8,209 bases of DNA from Oscillospiraceae bacterium. GTDB lineage: Bacteria > Bacillota > Clostridia > Oscillospirales > Oscillospiraceae. The notes under the pieces were generated by a model that was not told where the DNA came from, did no database searches, and saw nothing but the letters and a program-made list of their open reading frames with translations. Shown in pieces: positions 1-6,556 of this stretch. The position numbers and the translations under genes are program-made. The DNA lies in assembly GCA_017557265.1 (NCBI GenBank), contig JAFZAM010000205.1:1-8209 (forward strand), given 5' to 3'. Numbering within the stretch: the stretch's first letter is position 1; each line of letters opens with the position of its first letter.

Positions 1-1
1 C

Positions 2-994
2 GAGGCCACCATGGGCCCGGTCCGTCAGGCCATGGCCGACGCCGGCCTCAAGGCGGACGATCTGTCCAAGGTCCTGCTGGTGGGCGGCTCCAGCCGTATC
101 CCCGCTGTACAGGAGGCCGTGAAGAGCATCACCGGCAAGGACGGCTTCAAGGGCATCAACCCCGATGAGTGCGTAGCCGTGGGCGCCGCCATCCAGGCAG
201 GCGTTCTGGGCGGCGACGTCAAGGGCCTGCTGCTGCTGGACGTGACCCCGCTGAGCCTTGGCATCGAGACGCTCGGCGGCGTGTGCACGAGGCTCATCGA
301 GCGCAACACCACCATCCCGACTCATAAGAGCCAGATATTTTCCACCGCGGCCGACAACCAGACCTCCGTCGAGGTCAACGTCCTGCAGGGCGAGCGCGAG
401 ATGGCGGCCTACAACAAGTCCCTCGGCCGCTTCCACCTTGACGGCATCGCCCCGGCCCGCCGCGGCGTGCCTCAGATAGAGGTCAGCTTCGACATAGACG
501 CCAACGGCATCGTCAACGTCTCGGCCAAGGATCTCGGCACCGGCCGCGAGCAGCACATCACCGTCACCAGCTCCTCCAACCTCTCCAAGGAGGAGATCGA
601 GAAGGCCGTCCGCGAGGCGGAGCAGTACGCCGCCGAGGACGCCAAGCGCAAGGAGGAGGTCGACGTCAAGAATCAGGCCGACCAGATGGTCTATCAGGCC
701 GAGAAGACGATAGCCGACCTCGGCGACAAGCTCGACGCCTCCGACAAGCAGAAGCTCAACGACGCGCTCGGCAAGGTCAAGGCCGTCAAGGATAACGGCG
801 ACACCGCCGCCATCAAGGCCGCGACCGACGAGCTGACTCAGGCCTTCTACGCCGTCAGCGAGAAGATCTACAGCCAGAATCCGCAGGGCGCTCCCGGCGG
901 TCAGCAGGGCCCGAACCCCGGCGGCGGAGCCGCTCCGGGCGGTCAGGACTACTACGACGCCGATTACGAGGTCGTCGACGACGACAACAAGTAA
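2..994 (+). CDS. dnaK: Chaperone protein DnaK (Hsp70), 3' part
   Basis: ATP-dependent cytosolic chaperone that binds exposed hydrophobic peptides and cycles with DnaJ and GrpE. The window opens inside the gene, in the reading frame starting at base 2. The ATG at base 11 is an internal methionine, because the frame is open to the window edge and the protein would lack most of the ATPase domain. Visible parts, in order: the end of the nucleotide-binding domain (VLLVGGSSRIP, then NPDECVAVGAAIQAG); the interdomain linker and start of the substrate-binding domain (LLLLDVTPLSLGIETLGG); the beta sandwich (VLQGERE, FDIDANGIVNVSAKDLGTG); the helical lid; and a Gly/Pro/Gln-rich tail ending in an acidic stretch (DYEVVDDDNK). 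About 330 residues are present of a usual ~610. dnaJ follows 78 bases later on the same strand, and grpE or hrcA may lie upstream (inference). Identity is certain. Confidence 0.98.
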   Translation, partial: EATMGPVRQAMADAGLKADDLSKVLLVGGSSRIPAVQEAVKSITGKDGFKGINPDECVAVGAAIQAGVLGGDVKGLLLLDVTPLSLGIETLGGVCTRLIERNTTIPTHKSQIFSTAADNQTSVEVNVLQGEREMAAYNKSLGRFHLDGIAPARRGVPQIEVSFDIDANGIVNVSAKDLGTGREQHITVTSSSNLSKEEIEKAVREAEQYAAEDAKRKEEVDVKNQADQMVYQAEKTIADLGDKLDASDKQKLNDALGKVKAVKDNGDTAAIKAATDELTQAFYAVSEKIYSQNPQGAPGGQQGPNPGGGAAPGGQDYYDADYEVVDDDNK

Positions 995-1003
995 GTCGGA
1001 TCG

Positions 1004-1034
1004 CGTATGGCGGGGGGACGACCCCCGCCGTACG
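1004..1034 (+). promoter_or_regulatory. Intercistronic hairpin between dnaK and dnaJ
   Basis: Arms 1004-1016 and 1022-1034 pair over 13 bp, with a single G-U pair, around the five-base loop GACGA. Eight of the pairs form a pure G/C core. No T run follows, so it is not a standard intrinsic terminator. It sits 10 bases after the dnaK stop and ends 26 bases before the dnaJ ribosome binding site. Likely roles are protecting the 3' end of a processed dnaK mRNA or lowering dnaJ expression relative to dnaK. The structure is read directly; the role is inference. Confidence 0.7.
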
Positions 1035-1060
1035 TTCGTTCAGACCCATCTCCGTTCGTA

Positions 1061-1066
1061 AGGGAG
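1061..1066 (+). promoter_or_regulatory. Ribosome binding site that sets the dnaJ start
   Basis: AGGGAG lies 6 bases before the ATG at 1073. It decides against an in-frame upstream ATG at 1007, which has no such site, lies inside the intercistronic hairpin, and would add 22 residues before the conserved J domain. Confidence 0.85.
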
Positions 1067-1072
1067 AAGACT

Positions 1073-2200
1073 ATGGCGAGTAAAAGAGATTACTATGAGG
1101 TCCTCGGCGTCGACAAGAGCGCGTCGCAGGACGATATAAAGAAGGCGTTCCGCAAGGCCGCCAAGGAGAACCACCCCGACCTCCACCCCGACGACAAGGA
1201 GGCGGAGGCCCGCTTCAAGGAGATACAGGAGGCCTACGAGGTCCTCTCCGACGAGCAGAACCGCGCCAAGTACGACCAGTTCGGCCACGCCGCGTTCGAT
1301 CCGTCCTTCGGGGCGGGCGGCGGAGGCTCCGGCTTCGGCGGGTTCGGCGGCTTCGGCGACATCAACGTCGACCTCGGGGATATCTTCGACTCCTTCTTCG
1401 GCGGCGGCAGGACGCGCGCCAGCGCCAACGCCCCGCGCAAGGGCAAGAACATAAGCGTCTCGCTGAACATAACCTTCGAGGAGGCCGCCTTCGGCTGCAC
1501 GAAGGAGATAAGCGTCGGGCGCATCGAGCCCTGCGCCGACTGCCACGGCACGGGCTGCTCCGCCGGGACGACCCCGGAGGTCTGCTCCGACTGCCACGGC
1601 ACCGGCACCGTCCGCACCCAGACGAGGACGGCCTTCGGCGTCATGAGCTCGACGACGACGTGCTCGCGCTGCGGCGGCACGGGCAAGATAATCCACAGCC
1701 CCTGCACGACCTGCCGCGGCAAGGGCAGCGTGCGCCGCAACCGCAAGATATCCGTCAACATCCCCGCCGGCGTCGACGACGGCATGACCGTCTCCGTCCA
1801 CGGGCAGGGCAATCAGGGCACGAACGGCGGCCCGAACGGCGACCTGCTCGTCACGATAACCGTCCTCAACCACTCCCTCTTCCAGAGGGACGGCACGAGC
1901 GTCCTCTACAGGCTGCCGATAAGCATCACGCAGGCCGCTCTCGGCGCGGAGCTGCAGGTCCCGACGCTCGACGGCAACGTCATGCTGAAGATACCCGAGG
2001 GCACGCAGTCCGAGGCGGTCTTCAGGCTCCGCGGCAAGGGCATCCAGTCCCTCAACGGCGGCTCGCGCGGGGATCAGTTCGTGACGGTCTCCGTCCAGAC
2101 CCCGAAGGGGCTCACCTCCGAGCAGAAGGAGCTTCTCAGGCAGCTCGCCGAGACCTTCGGCGAGGGCTCCGGCACGGGCAAGAAAAAGCGCAGGAAATAA
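1073..2200 (+). CDS. dnaJ: Chaperone protein DnaJ (Hsp40, type I)
   Basis: Co-chaperone that delivers unfolded substrates to DnaK and stimulates its ATPase, in the cytosol. The 375-residue protein has the full type I layout. The J domain (about 4-70) has the HPD motif at 34-36 and ends in KYDQFGH. A Gly/Phe-rich region runs about 79-112 and contains DIFDSFFGGG. The zinc domain (about 154-218) has all four CxxCxGxG repeats: CADCHGTG, CSDCHGTG, CSRCGGTG and CTTCRGKG. C-terminal beta domains with the client-binding segment follow. The protein ends in a basic tail, KKKRRK. The start at 1073 is chosen because the family motif begins at once (SKRDYYEVLGV) and a ribosome binding site precedes it. 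It is the last gene of the dnaK operon, followed by a strong terminator. Length is normal for the family and no key residue is missing. Confidence 0.98.
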   Translation: MASKRDYYEVLGVDKSASQDDIKKAFRKAAKENHPDLHPDDKEAEARFKEIQEAYEVLSDEQNRAKYDQFGHAAFDPSFGAGGGGSGFGGFGGFGDINVDLGDIFDSFFGGGRTRASANAPRKGKNISVSLNITFEEAAFGCTKEISVGRIEPCADCHGTGCSAGTTPEVCSDCHGTGTVRTQTRTAFGVMSSTTTCSRCGGTGKIIHSPCTTCRGKGSVRRNRKISVNIPAGVDDGMTVSVHGQGNQGTNGGPNGDLLVTITVLNHSLFQRDGTSVLYRLPISITQAALGAELQVPTLDGNVMLKIPEGTQSEAVFRLRGKGIQSLNGGSRGDQFVTVSVQTPKGLTSEQKELLRQLAETFGEGSGTGKKKRRK

Positions 2201-2204
2201 TACG

Positions 2205-2238
2205 AAAACTCCCCCGACGGCCGTCGGGGGAGTTTTTT
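2205..2238 (+). terminator. Palindromic, probably bidirectional terminator between dnaJ and ahcY
   Basis: Bases 2205-2236 form a perfect 32-base palindrome with no mismatch. Its ends are AAAACT and AGTTTT, so either strand gives a G/C-rich hairpin followed by a U run (TTTTTT at 2233-2238 on +). It starts 5 bases after the dnaJ stop and ends 8 bases before the last base of the converging ahcY stop codon, so one element can end both transcripts. Confidence 0.92.
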
Positions 2239-2245
2239 ATACTTT

Positions 2246-3484
2246 TCACTGTTTGCCGTAGAGGTATTCGCGCTGGGCGGAAGTCAGCTCGTCTATTTTT
2301 ATGCCCGTCTCGGCGAGCTTGACGCGGCCTATGGCGTCGTCTATCTCCTCGGGGACGTCGTAGACGCGCCGCTCGAGGCTTTTTTGCTTCGACAGCCACT
2401 CGCAGGTCAGCGCCTGCACGGAGAAGCTCATGTCCATTATCTCGGCGGGGTGGCCGTTGCCGGCGGCGAGGTTTACGAGCCGGCCCTCTGCTATGACGTT
2501 GAGCGTGCGCCCGTCGGCGAGCGTGAAGCCCTCGATGTTCTCGCGGCGGACGGCGCGCGAGACGGCCATTTTCGCAAGGCCCGCGACGTCCACCTCGCAG
2601 TCGAAATGGCCGGCGTTGGTGAGGATGGCGTTATTTTTCATGACGGCGAAATGCCTCGGAGTTATTACGTCTTTGCAGCCCGTCACGGTCACGAAGATAT
2701 CCCCGAGCGGCGCCGCCTCGTCCATGGTCATGACGCGGTAGCCCTGCATGACGGCGTCGAGCGCCTTGAAGGGGTCTATCTCAGTCACGATGACGTCGGC
2801 GCCCATGCCCTTGGCGCGGAGCGCGACGCCCTTGCCGCACCAGCCGAAGCCCGCGACTACGACGGTCTTGCCCGCGACGATGAGGTTGGTCGTGTGCATG
2901 ATCCCGTCCCAGACGGACTGGCCGGTGCCGTACTTGTTGTCGTAGTAGTGCTTGGCCTTGGCGTCGTTTACGGCGACCATCGGGCACGGCAGAGTCCCCT
3001 CCCGCTCGCGCGTGCGGAGCCGAAGGATGCCCGTCGTGGTCTCCTCGCAGCCGCCGATGAGGTCGCCGGCGAAACAGGCGCACTTGCCCGCGAGCAGCTC
3101 GACGAGGTCTCCCCCGTCGTCGATGACGATGTGCGGGCGGCACTTGAGCGTCTCGACGAGGAGCGCCTCGTATCCCGCCATGTCGACGCCGTGTATACCG
3201 AAGGTCTCCACGCCGAGGGACGCGAGCCCGGCGGCGACGTCGTCCTGCGTCGAGAGCGGATTGGAGCCCGTCAGGCAGACCTCCGCGCCCGCCGCCTTGA
3301 GCACGAGCCCGAGGAACGCCGTCTTCGCCTCAAGGTGGACGGAGACCGCCGCGCGCAGCCCGGCGAGCGGCTTTTCGCGCTCGAAGCGGCGCTCTATGCC
3401 GACGAGGACGGGCATGAAAGAGCGCACCCATTCTATTTTTCTTATGCCTTCCGGCGCGAGAGCCGGGTCCTTGACTATGCTCAT
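2246..3484 (-). CDS. ahcY: S-adenosylhomocysteine hydrolase family enzyme (short form)
   Basis: NAD-dependent cytosolic enzyme family that splits S-adenosylhomocysteine into adenosine and homocysteine, part of the activated methyl cycle. The 412-residue protein shows the family motifs: LTGSNPLSTQDDV (71-83), DDGGDL (122-127), CEETTTG (146-152), VNDAKAKHYYDN (172-183) and the NAD-binding GFGWCGKG (212-219), followed by VIVTEIDP, the TGC motif at 268-270, NAGHFD and AEGRLVNL. By alignment from memory to the human enzyme, K178, D182 and N183 match catalytic K186, D190 and N191, but human C195 is Thr here (T187). The tail ends YLYGKQ and lacks the usual PDHYRY-type end that contacts NAD in the neighbouring subunit. 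This short type is known from archaea and Thermotoga, where some relatives act on S-inosylhomocysteine, so the exact substrate is uncertain. The ATG at 3484 has a GAGGGA site 6 bases upstream. Single gene, converging on dnaJ. Confidence 0.93.
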   Translation of the reverse strand: MSIVKDPALAPEGIRKIEWVRSFMPVLVGIERRFEREKPLAGLRAAVSVHLEAKTAFLGLVLKAAGAEVCLTGSNPLSTQDDVAAGLASLGVETFGIHGVDMAGYEALLVETLKCRPHIVIDDGGDLVELLAGKCACFAGDLIGGCEETTTGILRLRTREREGTLPCPMVAVNDAKAKHYYDNKYGTGQSVWDGIMHTTNLIVAGKTVVVAGFGWCGKGVALRAKGMGADVIVTEIDPFKALDAVMQGYRVMTMDEAAPLGDIFVTVTGCKDVITPRHFAVMKNNAILTNAGHFDCEVDVAGLAKMAVSRAVRRENIEGFTLADGRTLNVIAEGRLVNLAAGNGHPAEIMDMSFSVQALTCEWLSKQKSLERRVYDVPEEIDDAIGRVKLAETGIKIDELTSAQREYLYGKQ

Positions 3485-3566
3485 TTCGATCCCTCAATTT
3501 CCATTTTCGTCAAATTTACGCCAAAAAAGCTATATCAAAACGGATATATACAGGCCTCGACACAGA

Positions 3567-3595
3567 TTGACACTATTTGCAGGATATGGTATATT
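3567..3595 (+). promoter_or_regulatory. Sigma-A-type promoter of the abrB-like gene
   Basis: TTGACA (3567-3572, exact -35 consensus), a 17-base spacer, then TATATT (3590-3595, one mismatch to TATAAT), preceded by TG at 3587-3588 as in extended -10 promoters. Transcription should begin near 3602, giving a leader of about 29 bases. It is the best promoter in the window. I see no equally good promoter for the divergent ahcY gene; only a weak extended -10 (TGATATAGC on the - strand, the TATAGC part at 3529-3534) without a matching -35. Confidence 0.88.
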
Positions 3596-3630
3596 TTGAT
3601 AAGAAAAACCAACTCTAAGGAGATGCCGAT

Positions 3631-3876
3631 ATGAAATCAACAGGTATAGTCAGACAGATGGACAGCCTCGGCAGGATCGTGCTGCCGATCGAGCTGCGCC
3701 GCACGCTCGAGATCGCCGAAAAGGACGCGCTCGAGATATACGTCGACGGGAACACGATAGTGATGAAGAAATACGAGCCGCACTGCACGCTCTGCGGAAG
3801 CGCCAAGGATCTGACCCAGTTCAAGGGCAGGAACTTCTGCGCCTCCTGTATAGCTCAGATGAAGAAAGAGCTCTGA
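3631..3876 (+). CDS. AbrB-family transcriptional regulator with C-terminal CxxC pairs
   Basis: Small DNA-binding regulator. Residues 1-49 are a swapped-hairpin AbrB domain very close to Bacillus subtilis AbrB, including the start MKSTGIVRQ, the segment LPIELRRTLEIAEKDALEIYVDG (17-39, written here only as a landmark) and the end IVMKKYEP. AbrB proteins bind as dimers or tetramers to flexible, A/T-rich promoter DNA and usually repress genes during growth. The C-terminal part differs from Bacillus AbrB. It has C52/C55 and C70/C73 (CTLC and CASC), a likely zinc-binding element instead of the usual oligomerisation region; this form is common in clostridia. The 81-residue length fits. The ATG at 3631 has AAGGAG 8 bases upstream (3617-3622). 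It is a single-gene unit with its own strong promoter and terminator. Its targets are not visible. AbrB itself represses its own gene in Bacillus, so autoregulation is plausible here. Confidence 0.93.
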   Translation: MKSTGIVRQMDSLGRIVLPIELRRTLEIAEKDALEIYVDGNTIVMKKYEPHCTLCGSAKDLTQFKGRNFCASCIAQMKKEL

Positions 3877-3890
3877 TAACATATTCAAAC

Positions 3891-3923
3891 GGGAGAGGAC
3901 GAAACGTCCTCTCCCCTTTTTTT
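3891..3923 (+). terminator. Intrinsic terminator after the abrB-like gene
   Basis: An 11 bp perfect stem (3891-3901 with 3905-3915), loop AAA, then C and seven T (3917-3923). It starts 14 bases after the stop codon. The T run overlaps the stop codon (complement of 3922-3924) of the converging gene. On the - strand the hairpin is followed by GTTTGAA, so it may also end that transcript, but less efficiently. Confidence 0.92.
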
Positions 3924-5043
3924 ATTCTTTGGTCTCTTCCTCCGGCTCTTCCGGCTCCTCCTTCTCCGCGGCGAGCGCGGCGGCACGGAGCTTTTTCGCG
4001 CGGCCTATAAAGCCCGTCAGGTCCTTGTCGTAGAGGCGCTGCTTGTCCTTGTCGAAGCCGGTCACGACCGGGCCGCCGAAGGAGACTATCTTCTCGAGCG
4101 CGGCCTGCGCCGTCCCCGCGTCGCCGACGGGCGCGACGTATTCCTCGCCCCCGGTCGTCTTCATGACGAGCGACCAGAAGTTCGCCCCGCCCTCGAGGCG
4201 CTTGCTGCGCCCGTAGGTCCAGATGACGTCGCCGGTCTTGAATATCTCCGTCACGAGCTTTCCCGCGACGAAGGTCCTCTCCGACCCGATGCGGAGCTTC
4301 TTTCCGAAGTCCTCGCCCTCGTCGAAGGCGGCGTTCGCGCCGGCGGCGCTCTCGTCGGCGATGAGCCGGCGCATGGGCTTTTCCCAGTAGCCCGTCGCGG
4401 CGGCTATGAGGTAGACGATCGCGGCGGCGGCGAGCAGCGCGGCGATTATCGTCAGCGCCCAGGTCCCGCTCCTCGGCATCGTCCCGAGATAGCCGTTTTC
4501 GAGCACGAGCGGCAGGACGTGCGCGTCAAGGAAGGCCGCGTCGTGCTCCGGCTCGCCCTCCTCGAGCTCCTCCTGCTCCACGGCGGCTCGGAGCATCTCG
4601 TAGAGATAATCCTCGAGCCTGCCGACGGTGCCCTCGACGGAGCCCATGTTGAATTGCGAGAGCTCCTCGGTCGTATAGGCCTCCAGGGCGCTTACGTACT
4701 GCTCGGCGGCTATGAGCTCGCGCGTGCCGCGGATGCATATCCCGACGTAGTCGCCCGCGTCGGTCTTATACACGCAGTAGCGCGCCTTGTACTCGGCAAC
4801 GTTGCCGTCGGCGTCGTAGCTTTTGGGCTTGACGGCGAATTCGCCGATGATGTCGGAGATGCGGGCGTAGGCCTTCGCGCCCTTGAGCTCGCTCGAGGCG
4901 AGCTTGGAGAGTTCGGGCGCCTGCGAGTAGGCCTTGAACGCGCCGAAGCCCGTCGCCGCGAGGAGCGCGGCGGCGACGGCGAGCAGGACTATCGCCAGCG
5001 GCAGTATTTTTTTCAGATAGACTGCGCGTATCCTCTTTTTCAT
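3922..5043 (-). CDS. Unrecognised two-pass membrane protein, downstream partner of the MATE gene
   Basis: I do not recognise this family. The 373-residue product begins with a basic segment (MKKRIRAVYLKK). A hydrophobic helix spans about 13-33, followed by a segment of about 155 residues (38-192) that should face outward. That segment is acidic near its end (EQEELEEGEPEHD). A second hydrophobic helix lies at about 196-217. The cytoplasmic part (220-373) contains an alternating hydrophobic region around IWTYGRSKR (274-282) and SLVMKTTGGEEY (291-302), which looks like a small beta fold, perhaps PH-like (inference only). The tail is very Glu-rich (EEPEEPEEETKE). Few cysteines and no catalytic motif are seen. 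I chose the ATG at 5043 over a GTG three codons earlier because of ribosome binding site spacing. Only 13 bases separate it from the MATE stop, so the two are cotranscribed and may be translationally coupled. Function unknown. Confidence 0.85.
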   Translation of the reverse strand: MKKRIRAVYLKKILPLAIVLLAVAAALLAATGFGAFKAYSQAPELSKLASSELKGAKAYARISDIIGEFAVKPKSYDADGNVAEYKARYCVYKTDAGDYVGICIRGTRELIAAEQYVSALEAYTTEELSQFNMGSVEGTVGRLEDYLYEMLRAAVEQEELEEGEPEHDAAFLDAHVLPLVLENGYLGTMPRSGTWALTIIAALLAAAAIVYLIAAATGYWEKPMRRLIADESAAGANAAFDEGEDFGKKLRIGSERTFVAGKLVTEIFKTGDVIWTYGRSKRLEGGANFWSLVMKTTGGEEYVAPVGDAGTAQAALEKIVSFGGPVVTGFDKDKQRLYDKDLTGFIGRAKKLRAAALAAEKEEPEEPEEETKE

Positions 5044-5051
5044 GGAAGGCA

Positions 5052-5058
5052 CCCCTCT
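5052..5058 (-). promoter_or_regulatory. Ribosome binding site overlapping the MATE stop codon
   Basis: Reading the - strand, AGAGGGG lies 8 bases before the ATG at 5043 and shares bases with the TAG stop of the upstream transporter (5057-5059). The same site abuts the alternative GTG at 5052, which is therefore unlikely to be the start. The overlap suggests translational coupling of the two genes. Confidence 0.75.
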
Positions 5059-6445
5059 AATCTCTTTTCACGACGGCCTTCGTGCGCCAGCGGCCGGTCT
5101 TGAAGTATATGACGCAGACGATCATGTTCAGCACGAACACCACCAGCAGCGTGACGAAGATGATGTCCGGATTGCCGTGCGGCCAGGCTTCGCTCGCGCT
5201 CGTGCGCGCGAGTATCCACGTCAGCGGGATGCGGACGAGGACCATCGTCGAAATGGTTATCCACATCGAGGCCATCGTATCGCCCGCGCCGCGCATGACG
5301 CCGCTGAGCGACTGGCTCACGGCGGAGGCTATGTAGCCGGCGCCGAGTATGCGCATCATCCTTATGCCCATCCTGATGACCTCTTCGGTATCCGTGAACA
5401 TGTTGAGCAGCAGCCCGCCGCAGGTCAGCACGAACGTCACGAGCACGGCCGAGGCTATGAGCGACATCAGCAGGACGGTCTTCGCCCCGCGGTTGACGCG
5501 GTCCATGTCGCCGGCTCCGACGTTCTGCCCCGTAGAGGTCGAGGCGGAGACGGAGAAGGTCTGGTTGTGTATCATGGCGAAGCTGTCGACGCGCATGACC
5601 GCGGTGCAGCAGGCGGCGACGAGCGTCCCCATGGCGTTAATGAAGGACTGGACGAAGACGAACGAGAGCGAGATGATGCCCTGCGTCACGCCGGCGGGGA
5701 TGCCGAGCTTGAGCAGCGTCAGCATGATCTGCTTTTTCGGCCTGAGCATCTCGGCCTTGAGCTCGACGAGGCCGCGAAGGCGCAGGACCTTGACGAGGCA
5801 GACGGCGGCGGAGAGGATCTGGGAGATGATAGTCGCCCACGCGGCGCCGGCGACGCCCATCTTGAGACCCGCGACGAAGGCTATATCGAGGACGATGTTC
5901 AGCCCGCAGGTGCCGAGCAGAACGAGCAACGGGAACACCGCCTCGCCCATGCCGCGCAGTATGCCGGAGAGAATGTTGTAAAACGCGATGCCTATGACGC
6001 CGATGAAGATTATCTGCAGATAGACCTTCGCCATATCGAACATCTCGGGAGTGGCCTTCGTCAGGCGCAGCAAGGCGCCCGACAGGGGCGTCCCTATCGC
6101 GGTCAGGAGGACGGAGGCGATGAAGATGAGCGTTAGGGAGTTTCCTATCGTCCACGAGAGGTTCTTCCCGTCCTTCGCGCCGAAATACTGCGAGACCATG
6201 ATGCCCGCGCCGGCGGCGACGGTCATGAACAGGACGAAGAAGAGGTTTTGTATCGGGCCCGAGCAGCCGACGGCGGCGAGCGCCGTATCTCCGACGACGC
6301 GGCCGACGACGATGGAGTCGACCGTCCCGTAGAGAAGCTGGGCGAGGTTGCCTATCAGCAGCGGTATCGAGAAGTTCACGAGGCATTTGAGCGGGCTGCC
6401 GACGGTCATGTCCTGAGCGCCGAAAAATGCCCTGAATTTAGTCAT
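5057..6445 (-). CDS. MATE-family multidrug/ion antiporter
   Basis: Integral membrane exporter of the MATE family (NorM/DinF-like), which moves cationic drugs, dyes or metabolites out in exchange for Na+ or H+. The 462-residue length is typical. The protein has about twelve hydrophobic segments in two repeated halves. Family motifs are visible: GSPLK...FSIPLLIGNLAQ (16-36) leading to VDSIVVGRVVGDTALAAVG (42-60), GILRGMGEAVFP (161-172), LGIPAGV (247-253), STGQNVGAGD (304-313) and GVMRGAGDT (382-390). The short repeats RGMG and RGAGDT mark equivalent places in the two halves. The ATG at 6445 has GGAGGT (complement of 6449-6454) just upstream, with a rather short 3-base gap. It is the first gene of a two-gene operon with the unknown membrane protein behind it. 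The substrate and coupling ion cannot be read from sequence. No clear promoter was found; TATACT (complement of 6508-6513) is a possible -10 without a good -35. Confidence 0.95.
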   Translation of the reverse strand: MTKFRAFFGAQDMTVGSPLKCLVNFSIPLLIGNLAQLLYGTVDSIVVGRVVGDTALAAVGCSGPIQNLFFVLFMTVAAGAGIMVSQYFGAKDGKNLSWTIGNSLTLIFIASVLLTAIGTPLSGALLRLTKATPEMFDMAKVYLQIIFIGVIGIAFYNILSGILRGMGEAVFPLLVLLGTCGLNIVLDIAFVAGLKMGVAGAAWATIISQILSAAVCLVKVLRLRGLVELKAEMLRPKKQIMLTLLKLGIPAGVTQGIISLSFVFVQSFINAMGTLVAACCTAVMRVDSFAMIHNQTFSVSASTSTGQNVGAGDMDRVNRGAKTVLLMSLIASAVLVTFVLTCGGLLLNMFTDTEEVIRMGIRMMRILGAGYIASAVSQSLSGVMRGAGDTMASMWITISTMVLVRIPLTWILARTSASEAWPHGNPDIIFVTLLVVFVLNMIVCVIYFKTGRWRTKAVVKRD

Positions 6446-6556
6446 GTTACCTCCGAAAGGCGCGGCGGGGAGCTCCCTCCGCGGCCCTTATCCTTTAATA
6501 AACAGATAGTATATTTTACAATATCCGCGCGCGCATTTCAAGAGCGCGCACGCCCG

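Noticed and set aside
1007..1072. 22-residue N-terminal extension of DnaJ
   Set aside because: The upstream ATG lies inside the hairpin and lacks a ribosome binding site; the family sequence begins at the ATG at 1073.
1040..1873. - strand open frame (277 codons) opposite dnaJ
   Set aside because: Ala/Val/Arg-rich shadow of dnaJ in another frame, without a start signal.
3485..3566. SAH or SAM riboswitch in front of ahcY
   Set aside because: The leader is short and A/T-rich, and I find no multi-stem structure or conserved core that would support a riboswitch.
2384..3634. Long + strand open frame (416 codons) opposite ahcY
   Set aside because: It is antisense to a gene with all AhcY motifs. 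Its product is a low-complexity mix rich in Arg, Glu, Asp and Val, typical of a shadow frame in high-GC DNA, with no ribosome binding site.
5044..5052. GTG start three codons upstream for the unknown membrane protein
   Set aside because: The purine-rich site abuts this GTG, too close to serve it, but is 8 bases from the ATG at 5043.
5042..6136. + strand open frame (364 codons) opposite the MATE gene
   Set aside because: Its product is almost wholly charged residues and His, with no domain pattern, and the opposite strand encodes a clear MATE protein.
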